Part shown: positions 34,019 through 46,028 of the stretch, piece after piece
How positions within the stretch are numbered: the first letter of the stretch is position 1
Layout: each line of letters begins with the position of its first letter
Assembly: GCA_033964015.1 (NCBI GenBank)
Contig: CM066922.1
Location: 23,856,507-23,920,506, forward strand
Reading direction: 5' to 3'
Length of the DNA: 64,000 nt
Origin: Scolanthus callimorphus
Lineage: Eukaryota; Cnidaria; Anthozoa; Actiniaria; Edwardsiidae
The notes under the pieces: model-generated
The model's database searches: none
Seen by the model: only the letters and a program-made list of their open reading frames with translations
What the model was told of the DNA's origin: nothing
Position numbers and translations under genes: made by a program

Positions 34019-34232
34019 TGTTTGGATGAGAGAAAATTCATTCAGTTCATTGTTCAGTGTTCATACAGTTCAGTGTCAACACACTGAAGTGACTGAAGCC
34101 AATTTGCATAGCGAATCTTTAAAACACGAAATTACAATATATAAATGTTTGGATGAGAGAAAATTCATTCAGTTCAGTGTTCAGTGTTCATACAGTTCAG
34201 TGTCAACACACTGAAGTGACTGAAGCCAATTT
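34019..34232 (+). repeat. 127-bp tandem repeat that received the LINE
   Basis: TGTTTGGATGAGAGAAAATT begins units at 34019 and 34146. They contain CAGTTCA(G/T)TGTTCAGTGT and CACTGAAGTGACTGAAGCC. The end of another unit stands left of the LINE at 27609-27652. The first base block of the unit became the target duplication. Confidence 0.85.
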
Positions 34233-34920
34233 GACTATGAAAGCGATCGAGTCTACAAACAAAGAGCTGAACGAGTTTCAAATGATTTGAATTAGTAGAA
34301 TTATCTTACTGATCGAAAATGTTTTAACTTTTTTAAAAGCTTACTTGTTTGATTTCTTGTTCCCTTACGGCTTTCTATCTCCTTTATTCTTGGTAAAAAG
34401 TGCAGCTCCTGTAGTTTTTTGGTTTTGCATGTGCTTTCCACCTCTAACATTTGACAGAACTTTTCAATCGATGACAGAACTTTTAAGTCGAACTAGCCAA
34501 CAGCTTCTCGTTGAAATTATCTTGTAAAATCTGGACATTGCCTTGCATACCCAGGGTAGAAATACCCGAAACGTTGGAGGAACCAGAGATATTTTGTTTC
34601 CAAAACTTGTTTTTTTTTTAGCGTTTTGTGTTTTGTGGAGGCGCGTGTGCCCACGTTTCACAAAGCGCGCGAAGAACTGTGATACGAAAAATGGAGATAA
34701 ATACATTTCCCCTGCTTTTATCGTAACTAACTTCTATCAAAAACGATAAAACAAATTTGATTTTTGTGTTATCTGATTAATAGTCCGGGAATGCTGTACT
34801 AGCTAAAAAACTCGTCGATTTTTAAAATTTAAGTGACGGGGGCCCTGTGTAATTGGGTATTCCACAAAAAATACCTCTCCTTCTTAGCCAATCAGCGCGC
34901 GCGATAGAATAGAGGTATGG
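34233..34920. other. Spacer
   Basis: No gene was seen. AGCCAATCAGCGCGCGCG near 34888 is the dispersed CCAATCAG motif that stands near several hairpins. Confidence 0.4.
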
Positions 34921-35018
34921 GATTCTATCGGATAATATCGAGTATCGACTCACTACGGAGAAGGGTAAAGAGTATCTAGAAAGGAACTAATTAGATGTCT
35001 AACTAGATACTATTAACT
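34921..35018 (+). repeat. About 103-bp satellite, locus 2 (one unit)
   Basis: One unit with TATCGGATAATATCGAGTAT and ATCTAGAAAGGAACTAATTA, in the same orientation as loci 1 and 3. Confidence 0.85.
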
Positions 35019-35150
35019 ACTTACTAACCGAGCGCGAGGGCAGTACGGAAAAATTCCAGACTGAGGGATGAAATTTCTGCTTTACGTACCGAGCCTCTGG
35101 GCGAAGTCTGGAATTTTTCCGTACTGCCCGAGCAAACGAGGTTAGTAAGT
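35019..35150. repeat. Long hairpin next to satellite locus 2
   Basis: ACTTACTAACC pairs with GGTTAGTAAGT, and inside GGGCAGTACGGAAAAATTCC pairs with its inverse. The inner loop is around AAATTTCTGCTTTACG. Arms are about 50 bases. Confidence 0.85.
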
Positions 35151-36156
35151 TGTTTATTATATGGCATTTTCAAACAAAGTTAAATAAAACAAAAATACAA
35201 AGGGAGGAGACGAAGCGAAAGTGAAACTAAACCAGCCGCACGACTTTTAATTTTATAAGCTTAACTTAAATTTGTGAACGACCAAACAAGAACACATAAA
35301 AAGCCATTAAATAAAAAGAAAATGAACAGTATTTTAGCCGGAAAACGATACAAATAAAAAGAAACTGCAGAACAATAGCAAGCAGAATGATTTGATGGCG
35401 AAAGGCAGCTTGCAATTTATCGAGCGAAATAATTTTACATTACATGGAGTTTTCTTACCGTATTTTTCCATCATTTAGTTCTTTCCAACGACGACTAAAT
35501 TTTCCAACCAAAGAGTTTAAAGAATGTTCATCCAGAGAACCTTTGAGGATTTCAAATGATAATTCACAACTTCTCTATCTGGAAATAACCGACGAGCCAG
35601 GCGAAAATATTTTCACTGAGGTGGTTGTTGTTTGTTTTGTATCCGTGATTCATGTTCACTCTCGAGAACTAAGTTTTTAAAATCTTCGCTTGTATCCGCT
35701 GTTAGTTGCCCCTTATATTTCTGTTACATGTGAGTGAGAAGATTGTCTATGTGATGGAATATAGATTTCTTGAAAATCCATGTAAATCTGTTTGTCCTTT
35801 GTCAACAATGAATCTCAACACGAAAACACGACTAGTCTGCCGAGCGAAGTTCTCTGAAACTTCCCGAAATGTTTCCTTGTATTACACCCATCATTTCAGT
35901 TTCCACTCAATCCAGATGCTAGTTACGTTTGTAGAGGTCTTACAGTTCGGAAAGAAGAAAGGTTTAGCTTCCTCAACCACGACGAATGTTTCTTCTGTTT
36001 GAGGTTGCTTCACTGTGAATGAACTCTGACAGCCACGCGCGCTCGTTTTGTAAAATGGCGGGAATGCGTATTATATTGCCAGAGCGCGCGTACTATCGTT
36101 GCCATATAATAATATCGGATAGTATCGCGATTCACCCTGCCACTCTGTGTTGTTGT
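35151..36156. other. Spacer
   Basis: No gene was supported. Open stretches on the + strand at 35444-36002 are interrupted by stops and have no splice or domain evidence. GCGCGCGTACTATCGTTGCC near 36080 is satellite-like. Confidence 0.4.
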
Positions 36157-36188
36157 GAGCCGTCAATATTTTGTGGTATTGACGGCTC
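36157..36188. repeat. Short hairpin GAGCCGTCAATA
   Basis: GAGCCGTCAATA pairs with TATTGACGGCTC around an eight-base loop. The sequence GCCGTCAATATTTTGTGG recurs in the long hairpin at 36486-36650. Confidence 0.85.
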
Positions 36189-36485
36189 AAAAAGAGCTAG
36201 CAAAATTCAACTTTTTTCGCACGAATTTATGTTTCATTTCATTGTCAATAGTTAGAAATAACGTTTAGCTATATTTCTAGCAATATCTTATGGCAGAAAG
36301 AGATTTTTTTCGCCGAAAAAGATGGAAAAATGTAAACAGAAAATGCTCGAGCTCGTGCGAAAAGCCCATGTGATTGCGTGAGATCGTGCGTAAATGTAAT
36401 GAGAATTGAAATTTCAATCGACAATAAATAGCACTATTTCTTGCCATTTCCTCCAGAAAATCTTCAAGAATCGCGATACAATATT

Positions 36486-36650
36486 AATTACGATTTTGAG
36501 ACGGCAATTCCACAAAATATTGACGGCGTTGGAAGAAAATATTTTCACGTATTGGGCTCCGTCGCTGCGCGACTCCGCCCAATACGTGAACATATTTTCT
36601 CCCAACTAGCCGTCAATATTTTGTGGAATTGCCGTCTCAAAATCGTAATT
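36486..36650. repeat. Long hairpin next to satellite locus 3
   Basis: AATTACGATTTTGAGACGGC pairs with its inverse ending 36650. The stem continues through ATTCCACAAAATATTGACGG and AATATTTTCACGTATTGGGC to a loop near CCGTCGCTGCGCGAC. Roughly 75 pairs make it one of the longest stems here. Confidence 0.9.
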
Positions 36651-36912
36651 AGTATATAATATCGAGTATCGACTCACTACGGAGAAGGGTAAAGGGTATC
36701 TAGAAAGGAACTAATTAGATGTCTAACTAGATGCTATGCAATATTATCGGATAATATCGAGTATCGACTCACTACGGTGAAGGGTAAAGGGTATCTAGAA
36801 AGAAAGTAACTAGATATCTAACTAGATACTATGCAATATTATCGGATAATATCGAGTATCGACTCACTACGGAGAAGGGTAAACAGTATCTACAAAGGAA
36901 CTAATTAGATAA
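36651..36912 (+). repeat. About 103-bp satellite, locus 3 (about three units)
   Basis: Three units with ATCGAGTATCGACTCACTAC and AACTAGATNCTATGCAATAT, more alike to each other and to locus 2 than to locus 1. Here the hairpin precedes the satellite; at loci 1 and 2 it follows. Confidence 0.88.
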
Positions 36913-39596
36913 AAGATAGATATAGTTATCAGATAGTATTGAAATTTAATATCCGATGTTCGATAGTACAGCAATAACGCGCCTGAGTCAATAGTTGGCG
37001 AGGTGGCTTTGTAACCGCGCGAGGTCTTAGTACCCAGGGTCCTCTCGCTCTCGGCGTGGAAAACCAAACGGAGAGACTCCGGCAAAACTTTTTTGCTCGT
37101 GATCGTTGGATTTGAATCAATCAAGTCTTGCCGGTCACGCATTCGGGTCTAGGACGGGAAGTGACTAGAGCCTGACACAATGTCTGGCCCACCCCTCGAC
37201 TGGAGAAAAAATGTCTCAACGGTTTGTGTTTTGGCACGGACTTTACTGGCGGGGCCGCCATTGCTCTCAGGACGAATGGACGAGGCTGAAAAGATTCGCC
37301 ATTTATATCAGCCAGAGAGGGTTTGATTTCCACGAGAAAGGTAAACAACAAAGCTGAATAGTTTTTATTATGCGAGGTTTGTTTGAGCAAGCGACAATGA
37401 TTTTTGGGAAAAAATCGAGGAAAATTTGTGGATCGCTGAGCGTTCGGAATTTTGCAGTTTGTAGCCTTCCAGAACATATAGTAGTGTGAGAGGTGACAAT
37501 AAAATTGGCTATAACTCGCTTAAAAGTGTATTTCTGACCGAATAAACGCAATAATAAAAGTAGTGATTTATTGAAGTACTAAAGGACTAGGTAAGGGTAT
37601 TTTTCAAACTTTTTTATTTTTCGTAGACACTCATATTTTAGCGCTTATCGAACTCAGTCAAACTTCACACAGCGACACTATAAAACTGCAAACTATCAAC
37701 TCTAAAGTTCGCTCAATGATCCTGGGAAGCCTGTGGTTTTACTTCCGGTTTAAATCTATTAGCATAATTGTGCACACTAAAGGAAACCCACACTGGCTGA
37801 AATGTCCTTTCCCGAACTGACATTTGGTTCGCCGAATCGGCTAAGCCAGCTGCGAATCGGCCCAATTTGACAGTGTTGGACATATCTGGGCGTAAGGGCC
37901 GAAGACAAGTTTTCGTTCTGGTGTCTTGTTTGAATGAAAAATGAGTCTTGTCAAAAATAAGATCCGTAGCAAGCCTTTCCCGTCGCTTTCAAGGATCAGA
38001 GAAAAGTACGAAGTCAAATGATTTTAGGTCTGGCTTGTTGACAAGATTTGCTTTTTAAAAGAATGCAAAGAAACAGAGTTTGATTGGCGTCCACTAAAAA
38101 ACAGTCACGGCATGTCACGCTCACATTTTGGCATGCAATACAAATAAAAACGGATCAGAAATTATAACGGAAAAAGTCCTTCTTCGAACGCGTTTCTAAT
38201 CTATGATTACTACTAGTTTATAGATGTAATTTAATTGTAAATAGAAGTGTAATTTTTGTCGTTGTTAATTTTTTGTTAGTCACGTCCTACCTTGACTAGT
38301 TCTGCTATTTGTTGCCAGGGTGGATTTGTAAATATAATAAATTGTATAGAAAAACACGCCGGGCCTAGGATCAAAAATCGCCGGGTTTGTGAGTTTTGTC
38401 ACTATTGACATGCAAAGTTTGGTGTCTTTAGCCAAAAGTGCGCAATTTTTACGCTAATCCGCCAAAATGAACTCTCGACTGCTAACCCAAGCAGGTTTTC
38501 TCGTCATAATATTTCATTTTTCGCTGAATTAAAGTAAAGCAACAGTGGTAAGTGATAATATACTAACATTTAACAACTTGTAGTCTTGCAACAACAATAT
38601 TTTCAAAATCTGTTCAATTGTTTATTCTGCGAATATTCCGCAGCTTGGCACTAAAGCAATGTATGTTTGTTACACGTTTCAACTCACTTATATGTTTCTG
38701 GTTGAGAGGATTACCGATAAAAATCTGGGGTTTTGGGGAGTTTCGAGAAACACTTTTCGGGACTCCTAAATCTTGCCCGATAAACCGCCTAAAAAATAGT
38801 TCAGTCCCTTTATCTCCTTGCATCTCTTATTGTTTACCTCTTTAAAGAATTCAGATAAATCTTTGTGACTATCAATATGCATAATATTTTGGGCGAGTTT
38901 TTGCAGTTTGGAGTCCAAAAAACACCGCGGCGCTGTGCTGGATAGGGAAGACGAAGCGCGCGCTCATTGATCCAAGACGGACTGTGATTGGCTGTTCGAA
39001 GCTGTGTACACGGGTCGGCACTAACGCAATTGCGCATGCGTAAATAAGCGCGCGATGTTTTCGTAAACCGCTGAACGTTCAGTTTTTGCTTGGATAGGTT
39101 CCTTTTAGCCATGTGACGTTGATAGACTAGACGAAAAATCAGAAAAGTGCAATATTTAAACATGAGGCATTTTTTTTCTTTAGTAAAAGCTGACAACAAG
39201 GGTTTTCTTGTGTAATTTTTCACACTGAATCCGAATTTTCTTGTTGCCATCCATGATTTTGCGTTTTGATGGTGAAAATGACGTCATCATGATTGACAGC
39301 TATCCGCGAACCCCTTAGAATAGTTTTGTCGCTATATTTTAAATTCGAACGAAAAAGTGTCGTATTATACGATTTTCCGAAAGTTCGTCTAGTCTATGAA
39401 TGATACGTATGGAGCTCCACTCCGCGCCTTAGGCGCGGGAAGTTCCGCTCAAACTGCACTGCTCTCGGCCAATCAGAAACAAATGATTTTTGATGTGTAT
39501 TGTTAGGCTTGTAAAGGGTGCACGGATAGATAGTGTTTAAAAATTAATTGAAGATCGGAGCGTGGTTGGTTCTTGACTTCTTTTTTGGGGCGGGTG
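36913..39596. other. Spacer with one weak exon candidate
   Basis: The + strand segment 37211-37340 opens with ATG, reads MSQRFVFWHGLYWRGRHCSQ and on, and ends at a donor-like AAAG/GTAAAC, but nothing else supports a gene. GGAGCTCCACTCCGCGCCTT near 39410 is another GAGCTCC-type hairpin. Otherwise I see nothing. Confidence 0.35.
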
Positions 39597-39850
39597 TAGC
39601 CTGCGTAGCTGGCGGTTTTGTGGGGTTTTAGCAGGTTTTTATCCGCGCAAAGATCGGTAGAAATCTTCGGTAGTTTGCTTGTTGTTCGATGAAATGGCCG
39701 CGCGAGCACTGGGGCAGAGTGCGCCTGGTTAAAAATGCGCCCCGGGGAGAGGGCAGGCGAAGAGAACGCAAGAGAGCGCGAAGATTCTACCGAACATTTC
39801 GCGGATAAAAACCTGCTAAAACCCAACTAAACCGCCAGCTACGCAGGCGA
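39597..39850. mobile_element. 254-bp MITE, ends TAGCCTGCG, 9-bp target duplication
   Basis: TAGCCTGCGTAGCTGGCGG at 39597 is inverted, with one change, at the right end (39832-39850). The inverse similarity continues through TTTTAGCAGGTTTTTATCCG. GGGCGGGTG flanks both ends (39588-39596 and 39851-39859). A 9-bp duplication suits Mutator-like elements. The element at 54705 has the same TAGCCTGCG end and the same duplication length. Confidence 0.88.
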
Positions 39851-40179
39851 GGGCGGGTGAAGTCGAAAATGTTTTCTCGCTGTCGTTTGTGGCTGCAAGA
39901 GTATTAGGCCTAACCAGGGGCAAATTAGATGGGGCGTGATACTAAATATGGTAACGTGTCACATCGAATTGGTTTATCAATCTATATTCTAGACACTGCA
40001 TCCCGCGAGATCCCGCAGCAATCAGCCAATGAGCGCCCGGGAACAACTAGCCAATGAGAATGCATCACTTTCTCTGCCCTTCGCGCCTTTTCAAAGTTTG
40101 CGAAGGGAGATTAAATCCACTCTCCTTTTGCGCTAGTTTTAACAAAGATTTGGACTTAAATGTAGACTAGAATCCAGCT
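39851..40179. other. Spacer
   Basis: It contains GCCAATGAGCGCCCGGG and AGCCAATGAGAATGC, CCAAT-type words, but no gene. Confidence 0.4.
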
Positions 40180-40501
40180 AGTCATCTGAATCAAATGATC
40201 TTAGCGACTATGAAGGCGATTGAGATGGATGTAATGAAAGAATCTTGCAGTGAGGAAGACTGATTGAAAGAAAAGTCTAACAGGCGGCAAATCTTCACGA
40301 CAAAATCTATGACAACAGCAACACAAGAAAAGAGATAGGATATCACAACAAACTTGAATGGAGAAGAAATTACACCGTAATATCAAAGCTCATAAGCTCT
40401 TCTGAAAGAACTAAACAAGCGGGAAAAAACTCCCCTGCGAGATTATCCTTGGGTTGTTGCCGTTGGATTCATCGCTAAAATCATTTTTGATTCAGATGAC
40501 T
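40180..40501. mobile_element. 322-bp inverted-repeat element
   Basis: AGTCATCTGAATCAAA(TGA) with CTTAGCGA at the left is inverted as TCGCTAAAATCATTTTTGAT, then TCAGATGACT, at the right end. The target duplication is not clear. It is non-coding. Confidence 0.6.
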
Positions 40502-41793
40502 CGCTTCATTGAAACTAACTAAAGCATACCAGAAGAGTTTTCTAGTTTTAAGATTCTCCTGCGCTTGTAAGGTTTCCATTGGAGTTCAAGTTCCATTGGA
40601 TATCATTGCCATGAATCATAAACTCACGAACAAATCATCTTAAGTTATATTTCTTTTCTACTACAGCCTTGTCGTAAGCCTTTCTGTGAAAGCCTTTTCT
40701 TATTTCACAAAAGACAGACTGCAAAAGACTGATCAGTTTACATGTAAGTCCCCGGGGAAGTCCAGGGTTTTAGTTGCTCTCTTCACGTGAAACTGCATGC
40801 CTGAGCATTCTTGAGAGCTTTTCTTCTCCGCAGTGTCCCGCTTCTTCGTCCGCGTTTGCTTTCGGAGTGTGTTTGTTGTTTAAGGGGTATAGCAGAAATC
40901 CCCCAAAAAAATACGAGCTGGCCAAAATTTAGAAGAAAAAAATCGTGCAGGGGTCAGAGCAAAGGGGGAAAAAGGCATGCACATGCAGGCTGCCACTTTG
41001 TTCATTTTTTTTAACTGAAAAGTTACGTTTTGAAGTTAAGCATAATAAAAATTTCGTGGCGCGGAAAAACAAACTCTCCCAAAAATACCCATAGCAGTGA
41101 TAGGCCTGACGGGCAGTCACTATGTTAGAAAGAAGTCTCCTTAGGTAAGCGTGAGTTCAACGTTACAAGCATAGAAATTCATTATTTGGGCCGCACTTGA
41201 CGCCAAAATATCGATAACAGTATCGTCATTTGGGCATACTATACACAAAAAACGGAATGTTCATCTCCCCTTTTCTCCAGAGGCTTGATGAAATGTGTTT
41301 ATCAAAATCTGGGCGCGCCTCGCGCGCAACGAAAGAAGAATGCGATCCCCTATATCTGTAAAATGCCTTCTACCATGTCGATAAGACAAATCATCTATTA
41401 AAATCTCTTCTATTGAAAGTTGAATTGTTAATGAAAATAATTATCTTTATGTTTAAGTAATAGTCCGTATAAGAACTAGGCAAGCCAACGGCAAAGCATG
41501 CTGGAATGCAAGTAATTTCTATTGAAAATATAGGCAATTTTATTGGCTTATACATGAAAATCAGTAAATTCACTATGCTAGAAAGACTTGTCTGAGGATT
41601 TTTAGGGAGACATAGGCACTTGTGGTACTCACAAACAGGATATGCAATTTGTAAAGACTTTGTATGTGGCGAACCTAGCGTAAAATGCTGATTCTCACTC
41701 CTTTGTTCTTCTTTTATCTGATTGGTCTAGAGACTTTTTGTTGCCATATGTTCTCAAAGCAAGTCGAAATCTATCAATTTTTCTCTTTTATTA
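40502..41793. other. Spacer including a relic of the 52.4-kb MITE family
   Basis: About 41040-41340 resembles the interior of the element at 52356-53458: GTTACAAGCATAGAAATTC, then TTATCAAAATC and GCGCGCCTCGCGCGCAACGA (41313-41332). Its ends were not found. The rest shows no gene. Confidence 0.5.
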
Positions 41794-42033
41794 GAGCGGA
41801 TTTCAGATGACCGTCGTGTTTGCAATTGGTTTGCTTTCTCATTGGCTGCTTATTTCTATCAACCAATCAAATTGCGAACTAATTACAAGCAAGGAATTAC
41901 TAGCCAATTGGTTCGGCTCCTGATTGGCTGGGCTGGAAACCATTCAGCAGTAAGTTGTAATTACTCTTGTTTCTGATTGGCTAGTGATTGCACAATTGCG
42001 TTTATTTTCACGATGTTCATCTGAAATCTGCTC
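41794..42033. mobile_element. 240-bp MITE, TA target duplication
   Basis: GAGCGGATTTCAGATGA at 41794 is inverted as TCATCTGAAATCTGCTC ending 42033, with one mismatch. TA stands outside both ends. The inside has several CCAATCA or TGATTGG words in both orientations. Confidence 0.82.
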
Positions 42034-43135
42034 TATGTTACTAGTCATGATAACTTACTGTGGTAAAAAAAATAGGACATATCCTACGTGGGGAACCTTC
42101 AATGCCGTAGAACAATGGAGGTTTGCCTAGTTCTTGCATGGATGATTACTTAACATATAAAAAATTGTGAGAGGTGCAAGCCTGAAACAGGTCTGCACAT
42201 GTACTTCACCATCTACAGAGCAATATTAATACTTCAATGAAGTCATGTGAACAAATTGCTGCACAAATTAATGCATGAACAAAACCTGTTACCCCCCCCC
42301 CCCCCCCCCCCCATCCAGTAAAATCCTGATTACTCTAAAAACCACTGCAGCTATGATGGTGAAACTTCGTGACTTTTCCTAAAATTTATCTGGGAACATT
42401 TTGGTGTCAATGACATGTAAGTGTCGACGGCCCAGTTTCCATGGCAACCAATTTTTGACATGCATGTTTGGCAAAAATCGAAAAAACGTGAATTTTTCAT
42501 ATTTCAAGCGTAATGTTGGACACAATGCCCAATTTTTGACTATTAGAGCTTGTACTCATTAGTAATTTAGGCTAGTTAATGTTTGACGCAAAATCTTTGG
42601 GGGAGGGGTAGGTGGATATTGTTCATTTTTACATATGGTCCAAAACAGCTCTGGGATTCACAAATATCCTTTTTAATTCAACTTTTTGAATGTCGAACAC
42701 TTCTTTGATGAGTATTTTGTATATTTTGACCATTGTGTTCTCATTTAGTATTTATCTGAAGAGCCAAATCGAAATTAAATGAAATCCAAGATGGCGGACA
42801 ATATTTTCAAAATTCGTCATTATGATGCAAATTTAACTAAATTTAGAATTAATTGACGTTTATTGAAATAACTTAAAATTTGATAAAAACTTAAGCTTGA
42901 CGTCATTGTGACGTCACATTTTGTTCCCACGTGACAAAAAAAATGGGTGTGGCGATTTGGCTGAGGCTCATGGTCATTGTGTGAAAGTTTGATGATCATA
43001 GCTCCAGTGGTTCCCGAGATATAGAGGGGGGCCGAATTAGCCCCCCCCCCCCCCCCCCCAGTCACATATTGTCAAAAAAAGCCCAGTCTTAATAGGGTTA
43101 ATCATCATGATGTTATTGTCATCTAATTTACATAG
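42034..43135. other. Intron upstream of the vWA exon, C-runs
   Basis: Runs of 21 C (42292-42312) and 19 C (43041-43059) frame a decayed block with GACGTCA words at 42899-42916. The same words fill the array at 58.4-59.6 kb. No gene was seen. Confidence 0.5.
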
Positions 43136-43542
43136 ATATCCCTATCATGTGTCGTCGCGCTCTCGATGTGGGATTCATTATCGACGCTTCTTCAAGTGTA
43201 CGCAAGGATAACTACGAAATCGTCAAAGAGTTTGTGGCACGCCTGATATCCGTTCTCGCCAAAGGGGATCGTGAGACCCGGTTTGGGATCATGACTTACG
43301 CTTCGGGGAGCAAAGTGCACTTGCAGTTTGACCAACCACAGAGTAAAGTAATCGACATCGTAACTAGCCTGGAGTACACAACAGGCTTTACTTATACTTT
43401 TGGCGCTCTCGTGAAGGCCTCCAGAGAATTGTTTAATAAACGAAAAGGAGACAGATCTAACGTACCAAATATAATGGTACTACTGACGGATGGTAGAATA
43501 CCAACAACTTTGTCGATGAGAAGGGTGATATCTAAGTTGAAG
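43136..43542 (+). CDS. von Willebrand factor A domain exon (first part)
   Basis: The exon follows acceptor TTTACATAG (ending 43135) in phase 1 and ends at donor TTGAAG/GTTAGT in phase 0. It encodes most of a vWA domain: FIIDASSSV, the D-x-S-x-S metal-binding (MIDAS) motif, about 15 residues in; a Thr in TGFTYTFGAL; and VLLTDGR with the MIDAS Asp. The domain stops before its last strand-helix part, which must be in a later exon I could not find. vWA domains bind extracellular partners through a metal ion. The same strand and phase-1 entry as the three furin-like exons upstream make one multidomain extracellular gene plausible; this is an inference. The open frame continues for ten codons past the donor, into intron. 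Confidence 0.85.
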
Positions 43543-46003
43543 GTTAGTAAGGGCGCGGCGTTGACATCTTAGGCACTCATAATGTCTCATCAGTGAACAT
43601 TTCAAAACCGTAAGCGTTTCTGGAGTGAGAGGTGTGATGTCTTTAGGGATTTGTTAATTTCGGATCGTCATGACACGCGATAATACTTTGGTTGTTTTTT
43701 TTTCCCAAAAAAAACGAAATCATTTTTTCGCAGTTCAATGCCACACGCACTTTTCAGTTCGACAGTCCGTTTTTCTTATACTACTATTTAATTGATAAGT
43801 AATTAAGGTTTGCTATTGGCAACACAGAGCATACAAAATCAAGAGTGGATTACCAAGAGTTTCCATATTTACTATGTACGCCCGAATCACAGTCAGAAAA
43901 GTGTCTATTTTTAGAACTAGGATTCCCGCGAAAATTCGCCATCCACAGGGTTCCCACTTTCTCGCCACGCAAACAGTTGTGAGATCCAGCCTAAAATTAA
44001 ATCGCAGATCAATCGAAAAACCTTTAAAGTCGCAAAGATAAGGTAGGATATTCTCTATTTGTTGTGTATTGGGTATACGAGCACTCGAACCTGAGCATTC
44101 GAATACTTTCGCGCGCGAAATTCAAATCTAAAAATAGACACTTTTCTGAATGTGATGTGGAAAAATACTGTACGAAAGATTCTAGCTCTTGCTTAATCCA
44201 CTCTTGACAAAATATAATTGTGGCATGGTAGTTTTTCCAAAAAATACGAGAAACACTGAAAAAAATTCTCTAGGGTATACAGAATGTCTTCTGTAGAATG
44301 TTTTTCGTTAAGGTTGGTACACCCTGTGAGACGTTTCATTTGATTTATTTAGCTACCATGTCAACGGGTTGCGTGACTTGTAAGAGCATGACAAAGGCAT
44401 AATTTTCTTTGAGGTCCCTGCATTCGATAGGGGTCATACCAATGGTTTCCCGATGAGTCTTATTGTGACCAGTGTCGGGCGTATATTACCATTCCAACGA
44501 GGATGGGTGTCCAAGTTATCCACATTTTAGGAAAAGGAAAGGGATCATATTACATCATCAGAAATAAAGCTATCCTAAAAAACATTTCCAGCCATCCTTG
44601 TTGGATCAATCTACACTATATAACAAACACTATAATGCACTCTGGTGGACGATTTCACTTATCCCCATTGAATGCAGAGGTCATTTTTCTAAATAAAATT
44701 TTCTTGAAATAAAGTGCATTTGTTGCCATAGAGACCAAATTGGTGAAAATGATTGAGAATGATCAAAGGTATCAACATGTAGATTGCTTGGATCCCTCAG
44801 AGGCATTGGTTTAGAGATGAACCACCCCCCTCAGCACTCAAACAAATTAACCAATCTAATTTCAGTATTTAAAGGCACTGACCAATCAGATTGCAGGAAA
44901 ATGATGGCATTAAAAAAATTCCTGCATTTTTTGTGGATCTCCACTTTCTCCTTTTGCTTGAAAACAAAAACCACAATAAAACAAAACTTAGATAACTTTC
45001 ATTATTTACAGTACCTTGAAGAAGATTCTGGCATTTTTCCGACGATTTTCCACAGTTAACATCAGTTTGTTCAACAATATTGACGATTTCACGCTTGGCA
45101 CAAATGCACCCGAAATCGACAGGCACGTTTTGTGACGGCTTTTCCCGAAGGACACGCGCTTAAATGGGGAGACTGGGCCCTAATCAAAAGGATCGATTGA
45201 CAACTATTTTTAGAACTTCCCAGAAGACCTCTCGAGCCTCACAGAGATTTGCAAAATGGCGGACCCGACAGAGGAAGAAGAGAGGAAGATTTTGATACCA
45301 AATATGACTAGCTTTTGCAGTAACCACCAAGTCTTTCGGCAATATTGAAATGGTGAATATTGTGGAAATCGCATTTAGCCATTCGGCTTCAAATTCATGC
45401 CTATTTTTGGCTTCAAATAACTTTTTTGTTTCACCTGATGGAATGTGAACTCTCTAAAAGTTGTTCTTTTTAGTTTTTTGAATTCAGCTTCCATGAGAGC
45501 ACATTTTAATATTTCGTGGACTGCGTTGCCACTCGTCGCTTCGAAACGTACGCAATATCGTTGCTTTGTTTGGGAATGAAGCGTGACTCTACGAGCTCTG
45601 GACTCACAACAAAACATAGTTTGGACAAAACAAGGACGATTCTTATGGAGAAATAATAAGGTTTGACGTATAATCTTCATTGCTTTGGTAATATTTCTTC
45701 AAATTATAGAGAAGTGCGCATTTTTCAGGTGATATTATTGCTCTGTACGTGCAATCAGCTTTTTTAGAATCAGTCGGCGCTTCTCATTCTAATGCATTGC
45801 AGCTTATTAACCTTTTTAATGCCAGCAATCTAGAAATCAATGCCAATGAATAGAAGATCAGAAAGTGGAAAATTGGTGGAAGAATGTAGTAAAACCAGGT
45901 CAAGGAAATATCTTAAATATTGATTGCCCAGTAAATCAATGGCAAAATTACTTTTAGATGTGTTACCCACTATCGAGGAACCTGGAGCTTCCATAGGGGC
46001 CCA
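43543..46003. other. Intron or spacer after the vWA exon
   Basis: I looked for the rest of the vWA domain and found no exon with the required phase-0 start. No other gene is supported. Confidence 0.45.
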
Positions 46004-46028
46004 GGGGGGGGGGGGGGGGGGGGGGGGG
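46004..46028 (+). repeat. Run of 25 G
   Basis: An uninterrupted G homopolymer, followed by GACTCCCC. It precedes a decayed repeat with CTATCCCTTAGGG words (46058 and 46268). Confidence 0.95.

Noticed and set aside
37211..37340. 43-codon exon candidate starting MSQRFVFWHG
   Set aside because: ATG and donor are acceptable, but there is no relative, no second exon and a repeat-like surrounding.
44503..44712. Second half of the vWA domain (reads MGVQVIHILG)
   Set aside because: The strand is right and there is slight similarity, but the splice phase does not fit the phase-0 donor at 43542, the acceptor is poor, and the key residues are missing.
45256..45348. ATG-started 30-codon frame (MADPTEEEERKI)
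   Set aside because: Good start context, but no splice donor or relative; too short to support alone.
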